NCBI GenBank assembly: GCA_903882665.1
Contig: CAIRXW010000047.1
Coordinates: forward strand, 1 to 64,000
Origin: an uncultured Chlorobiaceae bacterium
Lineage (GTDB): Bacteria > Bacteroidota > Chlorobiia > Chlorobiales > Chlorobiaceae
Direction of reading: 5' to 3'
DNA: 64,000 nucleotides
Both the position numbers and the translations under genes were made by a program. The notes under the pieces are model-generated. The model was not told the DNA's origin. It saw only the letters and a program-made list of their open reading frames with translations, and made no database searches. Below, piece by piece: positions 9,014 through 18,334 of this stretch. Within the stretch, counting starts at the first letter, position 1, and the number at the start of each line of letters is the position of its first letter.

Positions 9014-10345
9014 ATGAGTTCAGAACACTACCGCTTTGAAACACTTGCCCTTCATGCAGGTCAGCCTGTCGATGCAACACAGTCGCGTGGAGTACCGGTC
9101 TACCGTACCAGCTCCTACCTCTTCAAGAGCACGGAACATGCCGCAAACCTTTTTGCCCTGAAGGAGCTTGGCAATATCTACACAAGGCTGATGAACCCGA
9201 CTACCGACGTTCTCGAACAGCGGATCACACAACTTGAGGGTGGAGCGGCATCCGTTGCCGTTGCATCAGGCACTGCGGCAATTTTCAATACCATCATCAC
9301 GCTGGCCGAAGCGGGAGATAACATCGTTGCGGCAAACAATCTCTATGGAGGCACCTACACCCAGTTCGATGCCATCCTCCCGAAACTCGGCATTACCGTT
9401 ACCTTCGTCGATCCGAAAGATCCAGCCAATTTTGAGCATGCGATCACCCCGAAAACAAGGGCGCTCTTCATTGAAACTATCGGCAACCCGGTGCTTGACT
9501 ATACCGATGTCAAGGCCATTGCAGAGGTAGCTCACCGCAACGGACTGCCGCTCATTGTCGATGCAACGTTCACCACTCCCTACCTGCTCAAAACCATTGA
9601 TCTCGGGGCAGATATCGTGATCAATTCGCTCACCAAGTGGCTTGGCGGTCATGGTGCGGGCATCGGCGGCATCATTACCGATGCGGGCCGTTTTAACTGG
9701 AAAGGCGGGCGCCATCCGCTCTTTACCGAACCCGACAGCAACTATCATGGACTGCGCTGGGCCATCGACCTCCCGGAACCCCTTGCACCAATCGCCTTCG
9801 CTCTTCGCGTACGCACCGTGCCGCTCAGAAACCTCGGAGCATGCATTTCGCCCGACAACTCGTGGATATTCATTCAGGGACTCGAAACTCTGCCTGTACG
9901 GATGGCCCGTCATTCGGAAAATGCCCTCATAATTGCCCAGCATCTTGCACAACATCCGGAAGTGACATGGGTGCGTTATCCCGGCCTGAAAAATGACCCA
10001 TCATATCCCGCTGCCTCAAGAGATTTGAAAAACGGATTTGGCGGTATGGTCGTTTTCGGCGTGAAAGGCGGCTATGATGCGGCCGTGAAAATCATCGACA
10101 CCATCAAGCTCTTCTCGCACCTTGCCAATGTCGGCGATGCGAAAAGCCTTATCCTCCATCCGGCAAGCACCTCGCACAGCCAGTTGACCGAAGAGCAGAA
10201 ACTCCAGAGCGGCCTCTCACCCGATCTGATCCGCCTCTCCATCGGCCTTGAACATCCCGATGACCTGATTGAGGCTCTCGATGAGGCGCTTCAGACGGAA
10301 GAGACGCACAAAACCGGCTGGCTTTCGAAGCTCATTAAGAAGTAA
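9014..10345 (+). CDS. O-acetylhomoserine sulfhydrylase (PLP-dependent)
   Basis: The 443-residue enzyme of the Cys/Met-metabolism PLP family would form homocysteine from O-acetylhomoserine and sulfide. The pyridoxal lysine is at about residue 208 in NSLTKWLGGHGAGIGG. The length and the long C-terminal part with SLILHPASTSHSQL match O-acetylhomoserine (thiol)-lyases rather than the shorter cystathionine enzymes. The frame is open further upstream to 8846, but the ATG at 9014 has GGAGAG 8 nt before it and gives the normal N-terminus, MSSEHYRFETLALHAGQ. It is the second gene behind the polycysteine leader. Confidence 0.9.
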   Translation: MSSEHYRFETLALHAGQPVDATQSRGVPVYRTSSYLFKSTEHAANLFALKELGNIYTRLMNPTTDVLEQRITQLEGGAASVAVASGTAAIFNTIITLAEAGDNIVAANNLYGGTYTQFDAILPKLGITVTFVDPKDPANFEHAITPKTRALFIETIGNPVLDYTDVKAIAEVAHRNGLPLIVDATFTTPYLLKTIDLGADIVINSLTKWLGGHGAGIGGIITDAGRFNWKGGRHPLFTEPDSNYHGLRWAIDLPEPLAPIAFALRVRTVPLRNLGACISPDNSWIFIQGLETLPVRMARHSENALIIAQHLAQHPEVTWVRYPGLKNDPSYPAASRDLKNGFGGMVVFGVKGGYDAAVKIIDTIKLFSHLANVGDAKSLILHPASTSHSQLTEEQKLQSGLSPDLIRLSIGLEHPDDLIEALDEALQTEETHKTGWLSKLIKK

Positions 10346-10374
10346 TACCCTTTCTATTTTTTAACAATAAAACC

Positions 10375-10641
10375 ATGGTGAACAAGCATCTCACAGTAAA
10401 GATTACAGAAGGCCTGAATTTCAGAGCTCTTGTAAAAATCCTGAGAATTTCCAGGGAACAGCAATGCTCCATGATTTTTCAGAAGAGCAACGGAGAAAAA
10501 GCCAATGCTAAATCTCTGCTTGAGATGCTCTCACTTTGCTCCATTGTCGGCACAACACTTCAGGTGACGATCGATGGCCATAACGCGCACAATACACTGA
10601 TGATGATTGAAGAAGTTTTTGAAAACGGAGCAGGTATTTAA
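10375..10641 (+). CDS. HPr-like protein lacking the phosphorylatable histidine
   Basis: The 88 residues align over their whole length with the PTS phosphocarrier HPr. There is a GL-x-x-R motif at 13-17, NAKSLLEML at 44-52 matching the Ser46 region, and a C-terminal EEVFENG. The catalytic His15 is Asn15, and the following Thr/Ala-Arg-Pro is Phe-Arg-Ala. Arg17 and the Ser46-equivalent (Ser47) remain. It cannot act as a normal PEP-dependent phosphocarrier; a regulatory or scaffold role is conceivable. Its stop codon directly abuts the ATG of the response regulator, which suggests co-translation. No PTS EI or EII gene is nearby. Confidence 0.7.
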   Translation: MVNKHLTVKITEGLNFRALVKILRISREQQCSMIFQKSNGEKANAKSLLEMLSLCSIVGTTLQVTIDGHNAHNTLMMIEEVFENGAGI

Positions 10642-11295
10642 ATGACCGATAGCAAACGAAATATCTCTGTTGTACTTGCTGATACACAGTTTTTGACCAA
10701 CGAGGCGCTGCATGCAATGTTGACACCGCTCTGCCGGTCGTTCTCTATGGTATCGACCAAGGCTGGCTTGCAGCAGCATCTGCAGAAAGAGGGTATTTCA
10801 CTCATCATCACCGATCATACCCTGTTCGATTTCGATTCAATCAGTGAACTCGGTGATTTGAGAAAAAATCATCCCGAGACAGGGATCGTGGTCTTGACAA
10901 ATTCAATAACGCACTTAAAAATAAAGGAGTTAAATGATATCGGCATCAAAAATATTGTTCTGAAAACCGATGACCGCGAAGATATTTTTCAGGCCATTGA
11001 GGCTGCGTTGAAAGGGAAAAAATATTATTCAGGCGATGTGCTTGATATTCTCCTGAAAAAGGAAGGGCCTCTTGAAGATGCGACTATCCTGACCACTTCA
11101 GAAATCGATATAGTCCGTCTGATTTCCAGTGGCCTTTCAACAAAAGAAATTGCGGTAAAAAAGCATATCAGTTTTCACACCGTCATGACACACCGGAAAA
11201 ATATTTTCCGTAAACTTGGAGTTTCGAGCAGCCCTGAACTGGTCATGTATGCTATAAAAGCCGGATTGATCGACAATATCGAATACCATATCTGA
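10642..11295 (+). CDS. NarL/LuxR-family response regulator
   Basis: The 217-residue protein has an N-terminal receiver domain with Asp14, probable phospho-acceptor Asp58 (in LIITDHTLFD), Thr86 and Lys108. A LuxR-type helix-turn-helix follows at about 149-210 (TTSEIDIVRLISSGLSTKEI). The receiver residues look intact, but no histidine kinase is adjacent. It starts immediately after the HPr-like gene and lies between O-acetylhomoserine sulfhydrylase and cysK. Control of sulfur or amino-acid genes is possible but not shown by the sequence. Confidence 0.85.
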   Translation: MTDSKRNISVVLADTQFLTNEALHAMLTPLCRSFSMVSTKAGLQQHLQKEGISLIITDHTLFDFDSISELGDLRKNHPETGIVVLTNSITHLKIKELNDIGIKNIVLKTDDREDIFQAIEAALKGKKYYSGDVLDILLKKEGPLEDATILTTSEIDIVRLISSGLSTKEIAVKKHISFHTVMTHRKNIFRKLGVSSSPELVMYAIKAGLIDNIEYHI

Positions 11296-11401
11296 CATAC
11301 CTTGTTTATGGTAGAGAAGATCCCCCTTTAACGGGATTTCCATTGAACGGCTTATTTATAATATTAAAGTTATTTTTAAACACTAAAAACAGGTAACAGC
11401 C

Positions 11402-12355
11402 ATGGGACGCATCGCAAAAAAACTGACCGATCTTATCGGTAACACCCCTCTTCTTGAGCTTGGAAATTTTGGTCGTGAGCATAATGCGCTTGGAACGATT
11501 ATTGCCAAACTCGAATATTTCAACCCTGGCGGCAGTGTGAAGGACCGCATCGGTTTTTCGATGATTGAGGATGCTGAAAAACAGGGATTGCTCAATAAGA
11601 ACAGCATCATTATCGAACCGACAAGCGGCAACACCGGTATTGCGCTGGCCTTTATTGCCGCTGCCAAAGGATACCGGCTGATACTGACCATGCCTGAAAC
11701 CATGAGTATCGAGCGCCGAAACCTGCTCAAGGCGCTTGGTGCGGAACTGGTACTGACCCCCGGACCCGAAGGAATGAGTGGGGCAATCCGAAAGGCTGAG
11801 GCACTCAACGCTGAATATCCGAATTCATTTGTGCCGCAGCAGTTCAAAAATCCGGCAAATCCAGAAATCCACCGCCATACAACGGCCGAGGAGATATGGA
11901 ACGATACCGATGGAAATGTTGATATTTTTGTCAGTGGTGTAGGAACCGGAGGAACGATTACCGGTGTTGGAGAGGTACTCAAAGGGCGGAACCCTGGAGT
12001 ACAAATTGTCGCTGTTGAGCCCTTTGATTCGCAGGTTATTGCTGGCGGCAAACCAGGGCCACATAAAATACAGGGAATCGGCGCAGGCTTTATTCCTGAT
12101 ATTCTCAACACCGGTGTTATCGATGAAATTATTCCGGTAACGAACGAAGATGCCCTGCGTACTGGTCGCAAACTTGCCAAAACTGAAGGACTCATTGTCG
12201 GCATCTCTTCAGGTGCAGCCGTGTTCGCAGCTCTGCAGCTTGCACTGCGTGAGGAGAACAGTGGGAAACGCATCGTCGTCATCCTGCCCGATACCGGAGA
12301 GCGCTACCTTTCAACACTGCTCTACCAGTTTGAAGAAGAGCCGGTCAAGATCTGA
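11402..12355 (+). CDS. cysK: Cysteine synthase A (O-acetylserine sulfhydrylase)
   Basis: The 317-residue PLP enzyme makes cysteine from O-acetylserine and sulfide. The PLP lysine is Lys47 in NPGGSVKDR. The substrate loop TSGNTG is near residue 78, and the phosphate-binding GTGGT is near 184. The length and the C-terminal [10 protein letters not shown] are typical of CysK. The serine acetyltransferase that supplies its substrate follows 58 bp downstream. A 106-bp spacer separates it from the response regulator, so it may have its own promoter. Confidence 0.95.
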   Translation: MGRIAKKLTDLIGNTPLLELGNFGREHNALGTIIAKLEYFNPGGSVKDRIGFSMIEDAEKQGLLNKNSIIIEPTSGNTGIALAFIAAAKGYRLILTMPETMSIERRNLLKALGAELVLTPGPEGMSGAIRKAEALNAEYPNSFVPQQFKNPANPEIHRHTTAEEIWNDTDGNVDIFVSGVGTGGTITGVGEVLKGRNPGVQIVAVEPFDSQVIAGGKPGPHKIQGIGAGFIPDILNTGVIDEIIPVTNEDALRTGRKLAKTEGLIVGISSGAAVFAALQLALREENSGKRIVVILPDTGERYLSTLLYQFEEEPVKI

Positions 12356-12413
12356 ACCGGCAGAACTATTTTTATAAATACAGAGACTATTTGCAAGAGG
12401 GAGATTTTTTATC

Positions 12414-13325
12414 ATGGAAACAAAAAGTGACCTCATCATTGAAGAGGCTATCAGGCTTTTATCCGGCCACGGTGATGCGGAATGTGACACTTTGGGCCAT
12501 CACGAGCAGTTGCTCCCCTCGATTGAAAAGCTCGAAGAGGTGGTTGAACTTATCCGTTCGATCATCTTTCCGGGTTATTTCGGCGGGCCCGTTCTGCGCC
12601 AGCAGTCGCGCCACCACTTTCTTGGCGTACGCATAGAAAAACTCTATGGATTACTTGCAGGGCAGATTCTCAGTGTTCAGCATTTCGACACTGAGAATAA
12701 CGGTTCCGCAAACGCTGCAGAAAAAGCCTCCGAGTGCACCAGCCAGTTCATAGGGCTGTTACCCGACATCAGACGAAAATTATGCACTGATGTCAAAGCC
12801 ATATATGACGGCGATCCGGCTGCAAAAAACTATGGGGAGATCATTTTCTGCTACCCATCCATCAGGGCCATGATCAATTACCGGGCGGCACATGCCCTGC
12901 TGTCGCTTGGTGTGCCCCTTATCCCGAGAATCATTGCTGAAATGGCCCATTCGGAAACAGGTATTGACATTCATCCCGGAGCCCATATCGGCGACCATTT
13001 CTGCATTGATCATGGCACCGGTGTGGTCATTGGCGAAACCTGTATTATCGGCAACCACGTGCGGCTCTACCAGGGCGTAACGCTTGGCGCAAAAAAGTTT
13101 GCCCTCGACGACGATGGCAACCCGGTCAAAAACCTGCCGCGCCATCCCATTATTGAAGACAACGTCGTTATTTACTCGAACGCCAATATTCTCGGAAGAA
13201 TAACCATCGGCAAAAACTCGGTGATCGGAGGCAACGTCTGGCAAACCGTGAGCGTGCCACCAAACTCGAGGGTACTCCAGCAGAAAGCTGTTGAAAGCAG
13301 TTTTACCGACGGACTCGGTATATGA
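12414..13325 (+). CDS. cysE: Serine O-acetyltransferase
   Basis: The 303-residue protein makes O-acetylserine, the first committed step of cysteine synthesis. An N-terminal helical region (about 1-170) precedes left-handed beta-helix hexapeptide repeats (about 180-290). The active-site block contains GIDIHPGAHIGDHFCIDHGTG and GETCIIGNHVRLYQGVTLG. It is longer than E. coli CysE and resembles the plant/EpsC-like long form. A good ribosome site (GAGGGAGA) precedes the ATG. Its stop codon overlaps an ATGA at 13322. It forms an obvious unit with cysK. Confidence 0.93.
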   Translation: METKSDLIIEEAIRLLSGHGDAECDTLGHHEQLLPSIEKLEEVVELIRSIIFPGYFGGPVLRQQSRHHFLGVRIEKLYGLLAGQILSVQHFDTENNGSANAAEKASECTSQFIGLLPDIRRKLCTDVKAIYDGDPAAKNYGEIIFCYPSIRAMINYRAAHALLSLGVPLIPRIIAEMAHSETGIDIHPGAHIGDHFCIDHGTGVVIGETCIIGNHVRLYQGVTLGAKKFALDDDGNPVKNLPRHPIIEDNVVIYSNANILGRITIGKNSVIGGNVWQTVSVPPNSRVLQQKAVESSFTDGLGI

Positions 13326-13348
13326 TAATTCGGGAAGTAAAAAAAAAC

Positions 13349-14482
13349 ATGCAGTTCGAAACACTTGCCATCCACGACGGACAGGCGCCTGACCCCCATA
13401 CGGGATCGGTAACCTTTCCCGTTTACCAGACCTCCACCTTCGAGCGTGAAGACTTGCAGCATCACGGCGAATTTTTCTACTCAAGAATCGGCAATCCTAC
13501 ACGAAAAGCGCTCGAATCAACCCTTGCCCTGCTCGAAAACGGGCGCTACGGCCTCGCCTTCGCCTCCGGTGTAGCCGCCACACTCGCGGCACTTCAGGTG
13601 GTGAAACCCGGAGAGCATATTGTTGCAAGCAGCGATATCTACGGGGGGAGTTACCGCATTTTTGAGCAACTGCTCCGTCCGTTGGGGATCACAACAACCT
13701 ACGCGGAAAATGAAGCTACCGCAAGTTATAAAGCAGCTATCACCCCAAAAACCAGATTGATCTGGATTGAAACGCCAAGCAATCCGCTTCTCCAGATATC
13801 CGACATCAGCTCTCTTGCCTCGCTGGCAAAAGAGCGCGGCTGCCTGCTCGCTGTCGACAACACCTTTTTAAGCCCCTACTTCCAGCGTCCGCTTGAACTC
13901 GGTGCCGATATTGTCGTCCACAGCACCACCAAATATCTTGGCGGCCACAGCGACGTCATCGGCGGTGCCGTCGTCACCTCGGACGCCGCGCTGCACACCA
14001 TCATCAAAAACTACCAGGCGGCAGCGGGTGCCATACCTGCACCCTGGGACTGCTGGCTCATTCTTCGCGGTCTGAAAACGCTCAAAATCCGCATGAAGGA
14101 GCATGAAGCGAGCGCCCTGCACCTCGCCACAATCCTTGAACAGCACCCGGCGGTGGAGCGGGTACTCTATCCTGGCCTCACCTCTCACCCGCAGCATGAA
14201 CTGGCCAAAGAGCAGATGAGCGGCTTCGGGGGAATGATCACCTTTGCCCTGAAAGGGGGGCTTCCGGCTGTCGAACAACTGGTAGCAAAAATCAAACTCT
14301 TTGTCCTTGCCGACAGCCTCGGCGGTGTCGAGTCGCTCATCGCTTCACCGGCCAAAATGACGCTCGGAGCACTCTCCAGAGAGGAACGTGCGCGGAGAAA
14401 ATGCACCGATAACCTTGTGCGCCTCTCCGTAGGCCTCGAAAATGCAGAGGATCTTGAGGCGGATTTGTTGAACGCCCTTTGA
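13349..14482 (+). CDS. Trans-sulfuration PLP enzyme (cystathionine gamma-synthase/gamma-lyase type)
   Basis: The 377-residue member of the Cys/Met-metabolism PLP family has its PLP lysine near residue 195 in STTKYLGGHSDVIGG. Synthase and lyase members cannot be separated reliably by eye. The cysK-cysE context suits either conversion between cysteine and homocysteine. An earlier in-frame ATG at 13322 overlaps the cysE stop codon. The ATG at 13349 is preferred because GGGAAG lies 11 nt upstream and it gives the conserved N-terminus MQFETLAIHDGQ. Confidence 0.85.
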   Translation: MQFETLAIHDGQAPDPHTGSVTFPVYQTSTFEREDLQHHGEFFYSRIGNPTRKALESTLALLENGRYGLAFASGVAATLAALQVVKPGEHIVASSDIYGGSYRIFEQLLRPLGITTTYAENEATASYKAAITPKTRLIWIETPSNPLLQISDISSLASLAKERGCLLAVDNTFLSPYFQRPLELGADIVVHSTTKYLGGHSDVIGGAVVTSDAALHTIIKNYQAAAGAIPAPWDCWLILRGLKTLKIRMKEHEASALHLATILEQHPAVERVLYPGLTSHPQHELAKEQMSGFGGMITFALKGGLPAVEQLVAKIKLFVLADSLGGVESLIASPAKMTLGALSREERARRKCTDNLVRLSVGLENAEDLEADLLNAL

Positions 14483-14484
14483 AT

Positions 14485-14514
14485 TGTAGGGGTACGCCAT
14501 GGCGTGTCCCTACA
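14485..14514. repeat. Imperfect palindrome related to the 8946 element
   Basis: TGTAGGGGTACGCCA and its near-complement after the central CCATGG form a hairpin with two G-T mismatches, just after the trans-sulfuration gene. Flanking GAATT/GAATTC extends the symmetry to 14481-14520. It shares its plan with the palindrome at 8946-8965. Confidence 0.55.
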
Positions 14515-14588
14515 GAATTCGTGATATGGCCCAATATGATATCATGGCATAATTTGATGGTAAAAGAAATAATGAAGAAAGGTCACAA

Positions 14589-14792
14589 ATGATTACTATT
14601 GAGCTGAACGGACAACAACAGCCTCTCCCGGCCGATTCCGCCGTAAGCGATCTGCTTGCGATTATCGGATCCGATGGAAAAAGCGTTGCCGTAGTAGTAA
14701 ACGAACAGATCATCCGCCCCGACAACCGCTCAGCCCACCTTCTGCACGAGGGCGACAAGGTTGAGCTCCTTATTTTCGCAGGCGGTGGTTAA
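14589..14792 (+). CDS. thiS: Sulfur carrier protein ThiS
   Basis: This 67-residue ubiquitin-like protein ends in Gly-Gly-Gly after VELLIFA. The C-terminal glycine is adenylated by ThiF and then thiocarboxylated to supply sulfur for the thiazole of thiamine. AAGAAAGG precedes the ATG. It is the first gene of a compact thiSGHF set. No thiamine-pyrophosphate riboswitch motif was seen upstream. Confidence 0.93.
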   Translation: MITIELNGQQQPLPADSAVSDLLAIIGSDGKSVAVVVNEQIIRPDNRSAHLLHEGDKVELLIFAGGG

Positions 14793-14807
14793 CCGATTAT
14801 ATTTATT

Positions 14808-15584
14808 ATGGATTCTTTACAACTCGGCTCCTATACCTTCTCTTCCCGCCTGATTCTCGGAACAGGAAAATTCAGCAGTGCCGCGGTGATGCTTGAAGCC
14901 GTCAGGGCATCCGGCGCACAACTCATTACCGTGGCGCTGCGCCGCTTCAACCGAGAACAGGCTGAGGACGACCTCTTCGGCCCCCTTTCAGCAATGAAGG
15001 GGATTACCCTCATGCCCAATACCTCAGGAGCATCAACTGCCGCTGAAGCTGTCCGGGCAGCTCACATCGCCCGAGAACTCTCCGGAAGCGCCTTCATCAA
15101 AGTGGAAATTCACCCGAACCCGCAGCATCTGATGCCCGATCCCATTGAGACATTTGAGGCCGCCCGGATTCTGGCAAAAGAGGGTTTTCTGGTCATGCCC
15201 TACATCACCGCAGACCCGGTGCTGGCCAAACGACTCGAAGAGGTCGGCTGCGCCTCCGTCATGCCTCTCGGATCGGCTATCGGGAGCGGCCAGGGAGTCG
15301 CAACCGCCGCAATGATTGAGATCATCATCCGTGAAAGTGGTATTCCGGTCATTGTCGATGCGGGACTGCGCTCCCCTTCCGAAGCCGCCCATGCCATGGA
15401 GATGGGTTGCGGAGCGGTGCTGGTCAACAGTGCCGTGGCCGTTGCAGGTAATCCGCCGGAGATGGCTGAAGCCTTTGCGGAAGCGGTTTCGGCAGGAAGA
15501 AAAGCGTTCCGGGCCGGGCTTATGCAGAAAAGTGGATCAGCTATAGCCACCAGCCCCCTCACCACCTTTCTGGGAACCTATTGA
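14808..15584 (+). CDS. thiG: Thiazole synthase ThiG
   Basis: The 258-residue TIM-barrel enzyme condenses deoxyxylulose 5-phosphate, dehydroglycine and ThiS-thiocarboxylate into the thiazole phosphate. The Schiff-base lysine is in [10 protein letters not shown] near residue 98. The phosphate-binding C-terminal loops ([30 protein letters not shown]) are intact. It lies 15 bp after thiS, and its stop codon overlaps the thiH ATG (TGATG). Confidence 0.96.
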   Translation: MDSLQLGSYTFSSRLILGTGKFSSAAVMLEAVRASGAQLITVALRRFNREQAEDDLFGPLSAMKGITLMPNTSGASTAAEAVRAAHIARELSGSAFIKVEIHPNPQHLMPDPIETFEAARILAKEGFLVMPYITADPVLAKRLEEVGCASVMPLGSAIGSGQGVATAAMIEIIIRESGIPVIVDAGLRSPSEAAHAMEMGCGAVLVNSAVAVAGNPPEMAEAFAEAVSAGRKAFRAGLMQKSGSAIATSPLTTFLGTY

Positions 15585-16681
15585 TGAGGCCGCTACCGGA
15601 TTGGCTTACTGACGACCGTGAGACGGCTGCACTTGCCGCCATGCTTGCACCCGATTCATCAAGCTCCCTCGAAGCGCTTGCCGCCGAATCAAGAGCGATC
15701 ACCCTGCGCCGTTTCGGTCGCACCATGACGCTCTACGCCCCGCTCTACCTCTCCAACTACTGCTCCAGCGGCTGCGTCTACTGCGGCTTTGCCTCCGACC
15801 GGAAAACAGTGCGACACCGTCTTGAACCCGATGAGACCGACAGGGAACTGGCGGCCATGAAAAAGCTCGGCATCAGCGACGTCCTTCTGCTTACCGGTGA
15901 ACGCACCGCCGCTGCTGACTTCGACTATCTCAGGCAAAGTGTCGAAATCGCCGCCAAAACGATGCAGCGCGTCTCGGTTGAGGCTTTTCCCATGAGTGTC
16001 GCCGAATACCGGGCTCTTGCCGACTGCGGCTGTACCGGCATCACCATCTACCAGGAGACTTACAATCGCGAGCGTTACGAGGCACTGCACCGCTGGGGCC
16101 CGAAAAAAGACTTTATTGACCGGCTTGAAACCCCGGCAAGGGCACTGGAGGGAGGCATAAAAAGCGTCGGGCTCGGCGTCCTGCTCGGTCTCTCCGACCC
16201 GGTTGAAGATGCGCTGAGCCTCTACCGCCATTTGCGTCATCTCGGACGAACGTACTGGCGGGCAGGCATGTCGCTCTCCTTCCCGCGCATGAGGCCCCAG
16301 ACCGGGGGCTATGAGCCTCCTTTCGCGGTTGACGATCACACCCTCGCCCGTATGATCTTTGCTTTCCGCATAGCGCTTCCGGATACGGAGCTGGTACTCT
16401 CTACAAGGGAGAGCGCAGCCTACCGCGACGGCATGAGCGGCCTTGGCATCACCAGAATGAGCATTGAAAGCCGCACCACCGTTGGAGGCTACCATGAAAC
16501 GGAGAACAAGGAAAAGGGGCAGTTTGAAATTTTTGACGATCGCACAGCCAAAGAGTTCTGCACTGCCCTGCGCAAAAAAAACATCGAACCGGTCTTTAAA
16601 AACTGGGAGCCAGCCTATAACGGTCCCTCTGATGGAAACACTGCAATAATTCACACTGGAGAACCACAGCCATGCCATTGA
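15584..16681 (+). CDS. thiH: 2-iminoacetate synthase ThiH (radical SAM tyrosine lyase)
   Basis: The enzyme cleaves tyrosine to dehydroglycine and p-cresol for ThiG. The radical SAM signature Cys-x3-Cys-x2-Cys lies in SNYCSSGCVYCGF near residues 60-70. The length of 365 residues is normal for the anaerobic thiazole branch. A TTG three bases upstream is also in frame. The ATG at 15584, overlapping the thiG stop, is the natural start. Its 3' end overlaps thiF by 10 bp. Use of ThiH rather than the oxygen-dependent ThiO fits an anaerobe. Confidence 0.95.
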   Translation: MRPLPDWLTDDRETAALAAMLAPDSSSSLEALAAESRAITLRRFGRTMTLYAPLYLSNYCSSGCVYCGFASDRKTVRHRLEPDETDRELAAMKKLGISDVLLLTGERTAAADFDYLRQSVEIAAKTMQRVSVEAFPMSVAEYRALADCGCTGITIYQETYNRERYEALHRWGPKKDFIDRLETPARALEGGIKSVGLGVLLGLSDPVEDALSLYRHLRHLGRTYWRAGMSLSFPRMRPQTGGYEPPFAVDDHTLARMIFAFRIALPDTELVLSTRESAAYRDGMSGLGITRMSIESRTTVGGYHETENKEKGQFEIFDDRTAKEFCTALRKKNIEPVFKNWEPAYNGPSDGNTAIIHTGEPQPCH

Positions 16682-17424
16682 CCGACAAACAGCGGGAGCG
16701 ATATGCCCGCCACCTCGCACTGACGGAAATCGGCGAAAAGGGACAGGAAAAACTGCTCGACGCAAAAGTACTGGTGATCGGTGCCGGAGGGCTCGGCTCC
16801 CCTGTCGCCTTCTATCTTGCGGCTGCGGGGATCGGCACCATAGGACTTATGGATGGCGACAAGGTCGATCTCAGCAACCTACAGCGACAAATCCTCCATA
16901 CCACCGGCTCAATCGGGCAGGAAAAGGTCAACTCCGCGGAGGAGAGGCTTCACGAACTCGATCCCGATATCAAGCTCATACTCTACCCGTTCCGGCTCAT
17001 GGCCGAAAACGCTCCGGAGATCCTCGCCGCTTACGACTTCGTGATCGACGCCACCGACAATTTCGATTCGAAGTTCCTGATTGCACGAGCCTGCCACAAC
17101 GCGGCAAAACCTTACTCCCATGCTGGCATCCGGGAGTTCCACGGCCAGACCATGACCGTCCATCCGGGCAAAACCGCCTGCTACCAATGTCTCTTTCACG
17201 AAGAGGGAGTGCCGGCAGCATCCCTGCCAAAAGGTCCACTTGGAGCGCTCCCCGGCCTCATCGGCATCATACAGGCGACCGAAGCGATAAAACATATTCT
17301 CTCCATCGGAACCCTCCTCGTCAATACACTCCTGACCTGCGACGTCCTCTCAATGACCATCCGCAAAGTGATCGTCCGGCGAGACCCCTCCTGCCCGATC
17401 TGCGGAGCCTCGAAACCTGAATAA
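16672..17424 (+). CDS. thiF: ThiF/MoeB-type sulfur-carrier adenylyltransferase
   Basis: The 250-residue E1-like enzyme has nucleotide motif VIGAGGLGSPVAFYLAAAG (residues 33-51), the DGDKVDLSNLQRQ region and four zinc-binding cysteines in CYQC and CPIC. It activates the C-terminus of ThiS with ATP. Because ThiF and MoeB are nearly indistinguishable and no separate moeB is seen here, it could also serve the molybdopterin carrier MoaD. Position at the end of thiSGH supports ThiF. Confidence 0.92.
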   Translation: MPLTDKQRERYARHLALTEIGEKGQEKLLDAKVLVIGAGGLGSPVAFYLAAAGIGTIGLMDGDKVDLSNLQRQILHTTGSIGQEKVNSAEERLHELDPDIKLILYPFRLMAENAPEILAAYDFVIDATDNFDSKFLIARACHNAAKPYSHAGIREFHGQTMTVHPGKTACYQCLFHEEGVPAASLPKGPLGALPGLIGIIQATEAIKHILSIGTLLVNTLLTCDVLSMTIRKVIVRRDPSCPICGASKPE

Positions 17425-17519
17425 AGGCCATTCCGGGCCCCTCCCAAACGTTGCAGGAGTGCCGTAACGGATGTACATTATTGCAATGACTGGCACATCA
17501 CAACAAAACCCTTTGATGC

Positions 17520-18227
17520 ATGACCGTAACCAGTAACCTCCATGCCGTCCTGACTGGCGACCTTGTCGGCTCTTCACGGTTGTCAAGCAGCCAGAGCCAG
17601 AGGGCCATGGAGCTGCTCAGAACATCAGCCTCCATCTTTGAGCGTTGCTTCCCTGGAACAATATGCGGAGCGATGGATACCTTTCGTCACGACAGTTGGC
17701 AACTGCTCCTGAACAAGCCGGAACAGGCCTTCAGGGCGGCGCTCTTTCTGCGATCGGCTCTGAAAATGGAATCAGACGCCACCACAAAGTATGACACACG
17801 GATCTCCATCGGTATCGGCACCGTCGAGCACATTGCCATAGAGCGCATATCCGATTCACGCGGGCCATCATTTACCCTTTCAGGCAAAGGCATTGACACC
17901 ATGAAAGGTACCTTTCTCGCTCTCAGCGTCACCATGGAGCTGGCTGAACCGTGGAGCGACATGAGAAGCGCCGTCATACCGCTTCTCGACTGCATTGCCT
18001 CAGACTGGACGCCAACGGAATCGCGGGCAATCAACGCGGCATTGATGGGCCTTACACAGGAGGAGAGCGCTTCCCGCTGGGTATCAAAAAAGAACAGCAC
18101 TCCCACCCGGCAAGCCATCGGCGACTCCCTGATACGCGCACACTGGAAAAGCGTCAACGCAGTGCTGTTCCATGCTGAAAAGAAGGTACTGAAAGAGAAG
18201 AACAACACCGAAAAGCAAGCTCTTTAA
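17520..18227 (+). CDS. SatD family protein
   Basis: The 235 residues match the SatD family pattern. They open with LTGDLVGSSRL (residues 11-21), have a DTFRHDSWQ motif near 58, a middle strand RISIGIGTVE, the SFTLSGKGIDTMK motif, and end in a predicted helix-turn-helix (about 160-215, GLTQEESASRW). The core is reminiscent of nucleotide-cyclase/GGDEF-like folds, which is an impression only. Function is not established beyond acid-tolerance association in streptococci. It is followed by a DUF3307 membrane protein, a pairing I recall from other genomes. Confidence 0.7.
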   Translation: MTVTSNLHAVLTGDLVGSSRLSSSQSQRAMELLRTSASIFERCFPGTICGAMDTFRHDSWQLLLNKPEQAFRAALFLRSALKMESDATTKYDTRISIGIGTVEHIAIERISDSRGPSFTLSGKGIDTMKGTFLALSVTMELAEPWSDMRSAVIPLLDCIASDWTPTESRAINAALMGLTQEESASRWVSKKNSTPTRQAIGDSLIRAHWKSVNAVLFHAEKKVLKEKNNTEKQAL

Positions 18228-18334
18228 TTTGCTTTCATCAAAATAAACCGTACAGGCTTGCAATGCATCAACACCTCTCTACAGAACGACCTTCAGCATC
18301 TGAACGATTTGCCAATCCATAACAAACGGTAGCA

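Noticed and set aside
11296-11401. Second attenuator before cysK
   Set aside because: Only a weak ATCCC/GGGAT pairing and no Cys-rich short frame were found, unlike the leader at 8250.
14483-14588. Possible thiamine-pyrophosphate riboswitch before thiS
   Set aside because: No CUGAGA-type core or paired THI-box segments are present. The only structure is the palindrome already listed.
15689-16765. 358-codon minus-strand frame opposite thiH
   Set aside because: ThiH on the plus strand has its radical SAM motif and normal length. The opposite frame is an antisense shadow in GC-rich coding sequence.
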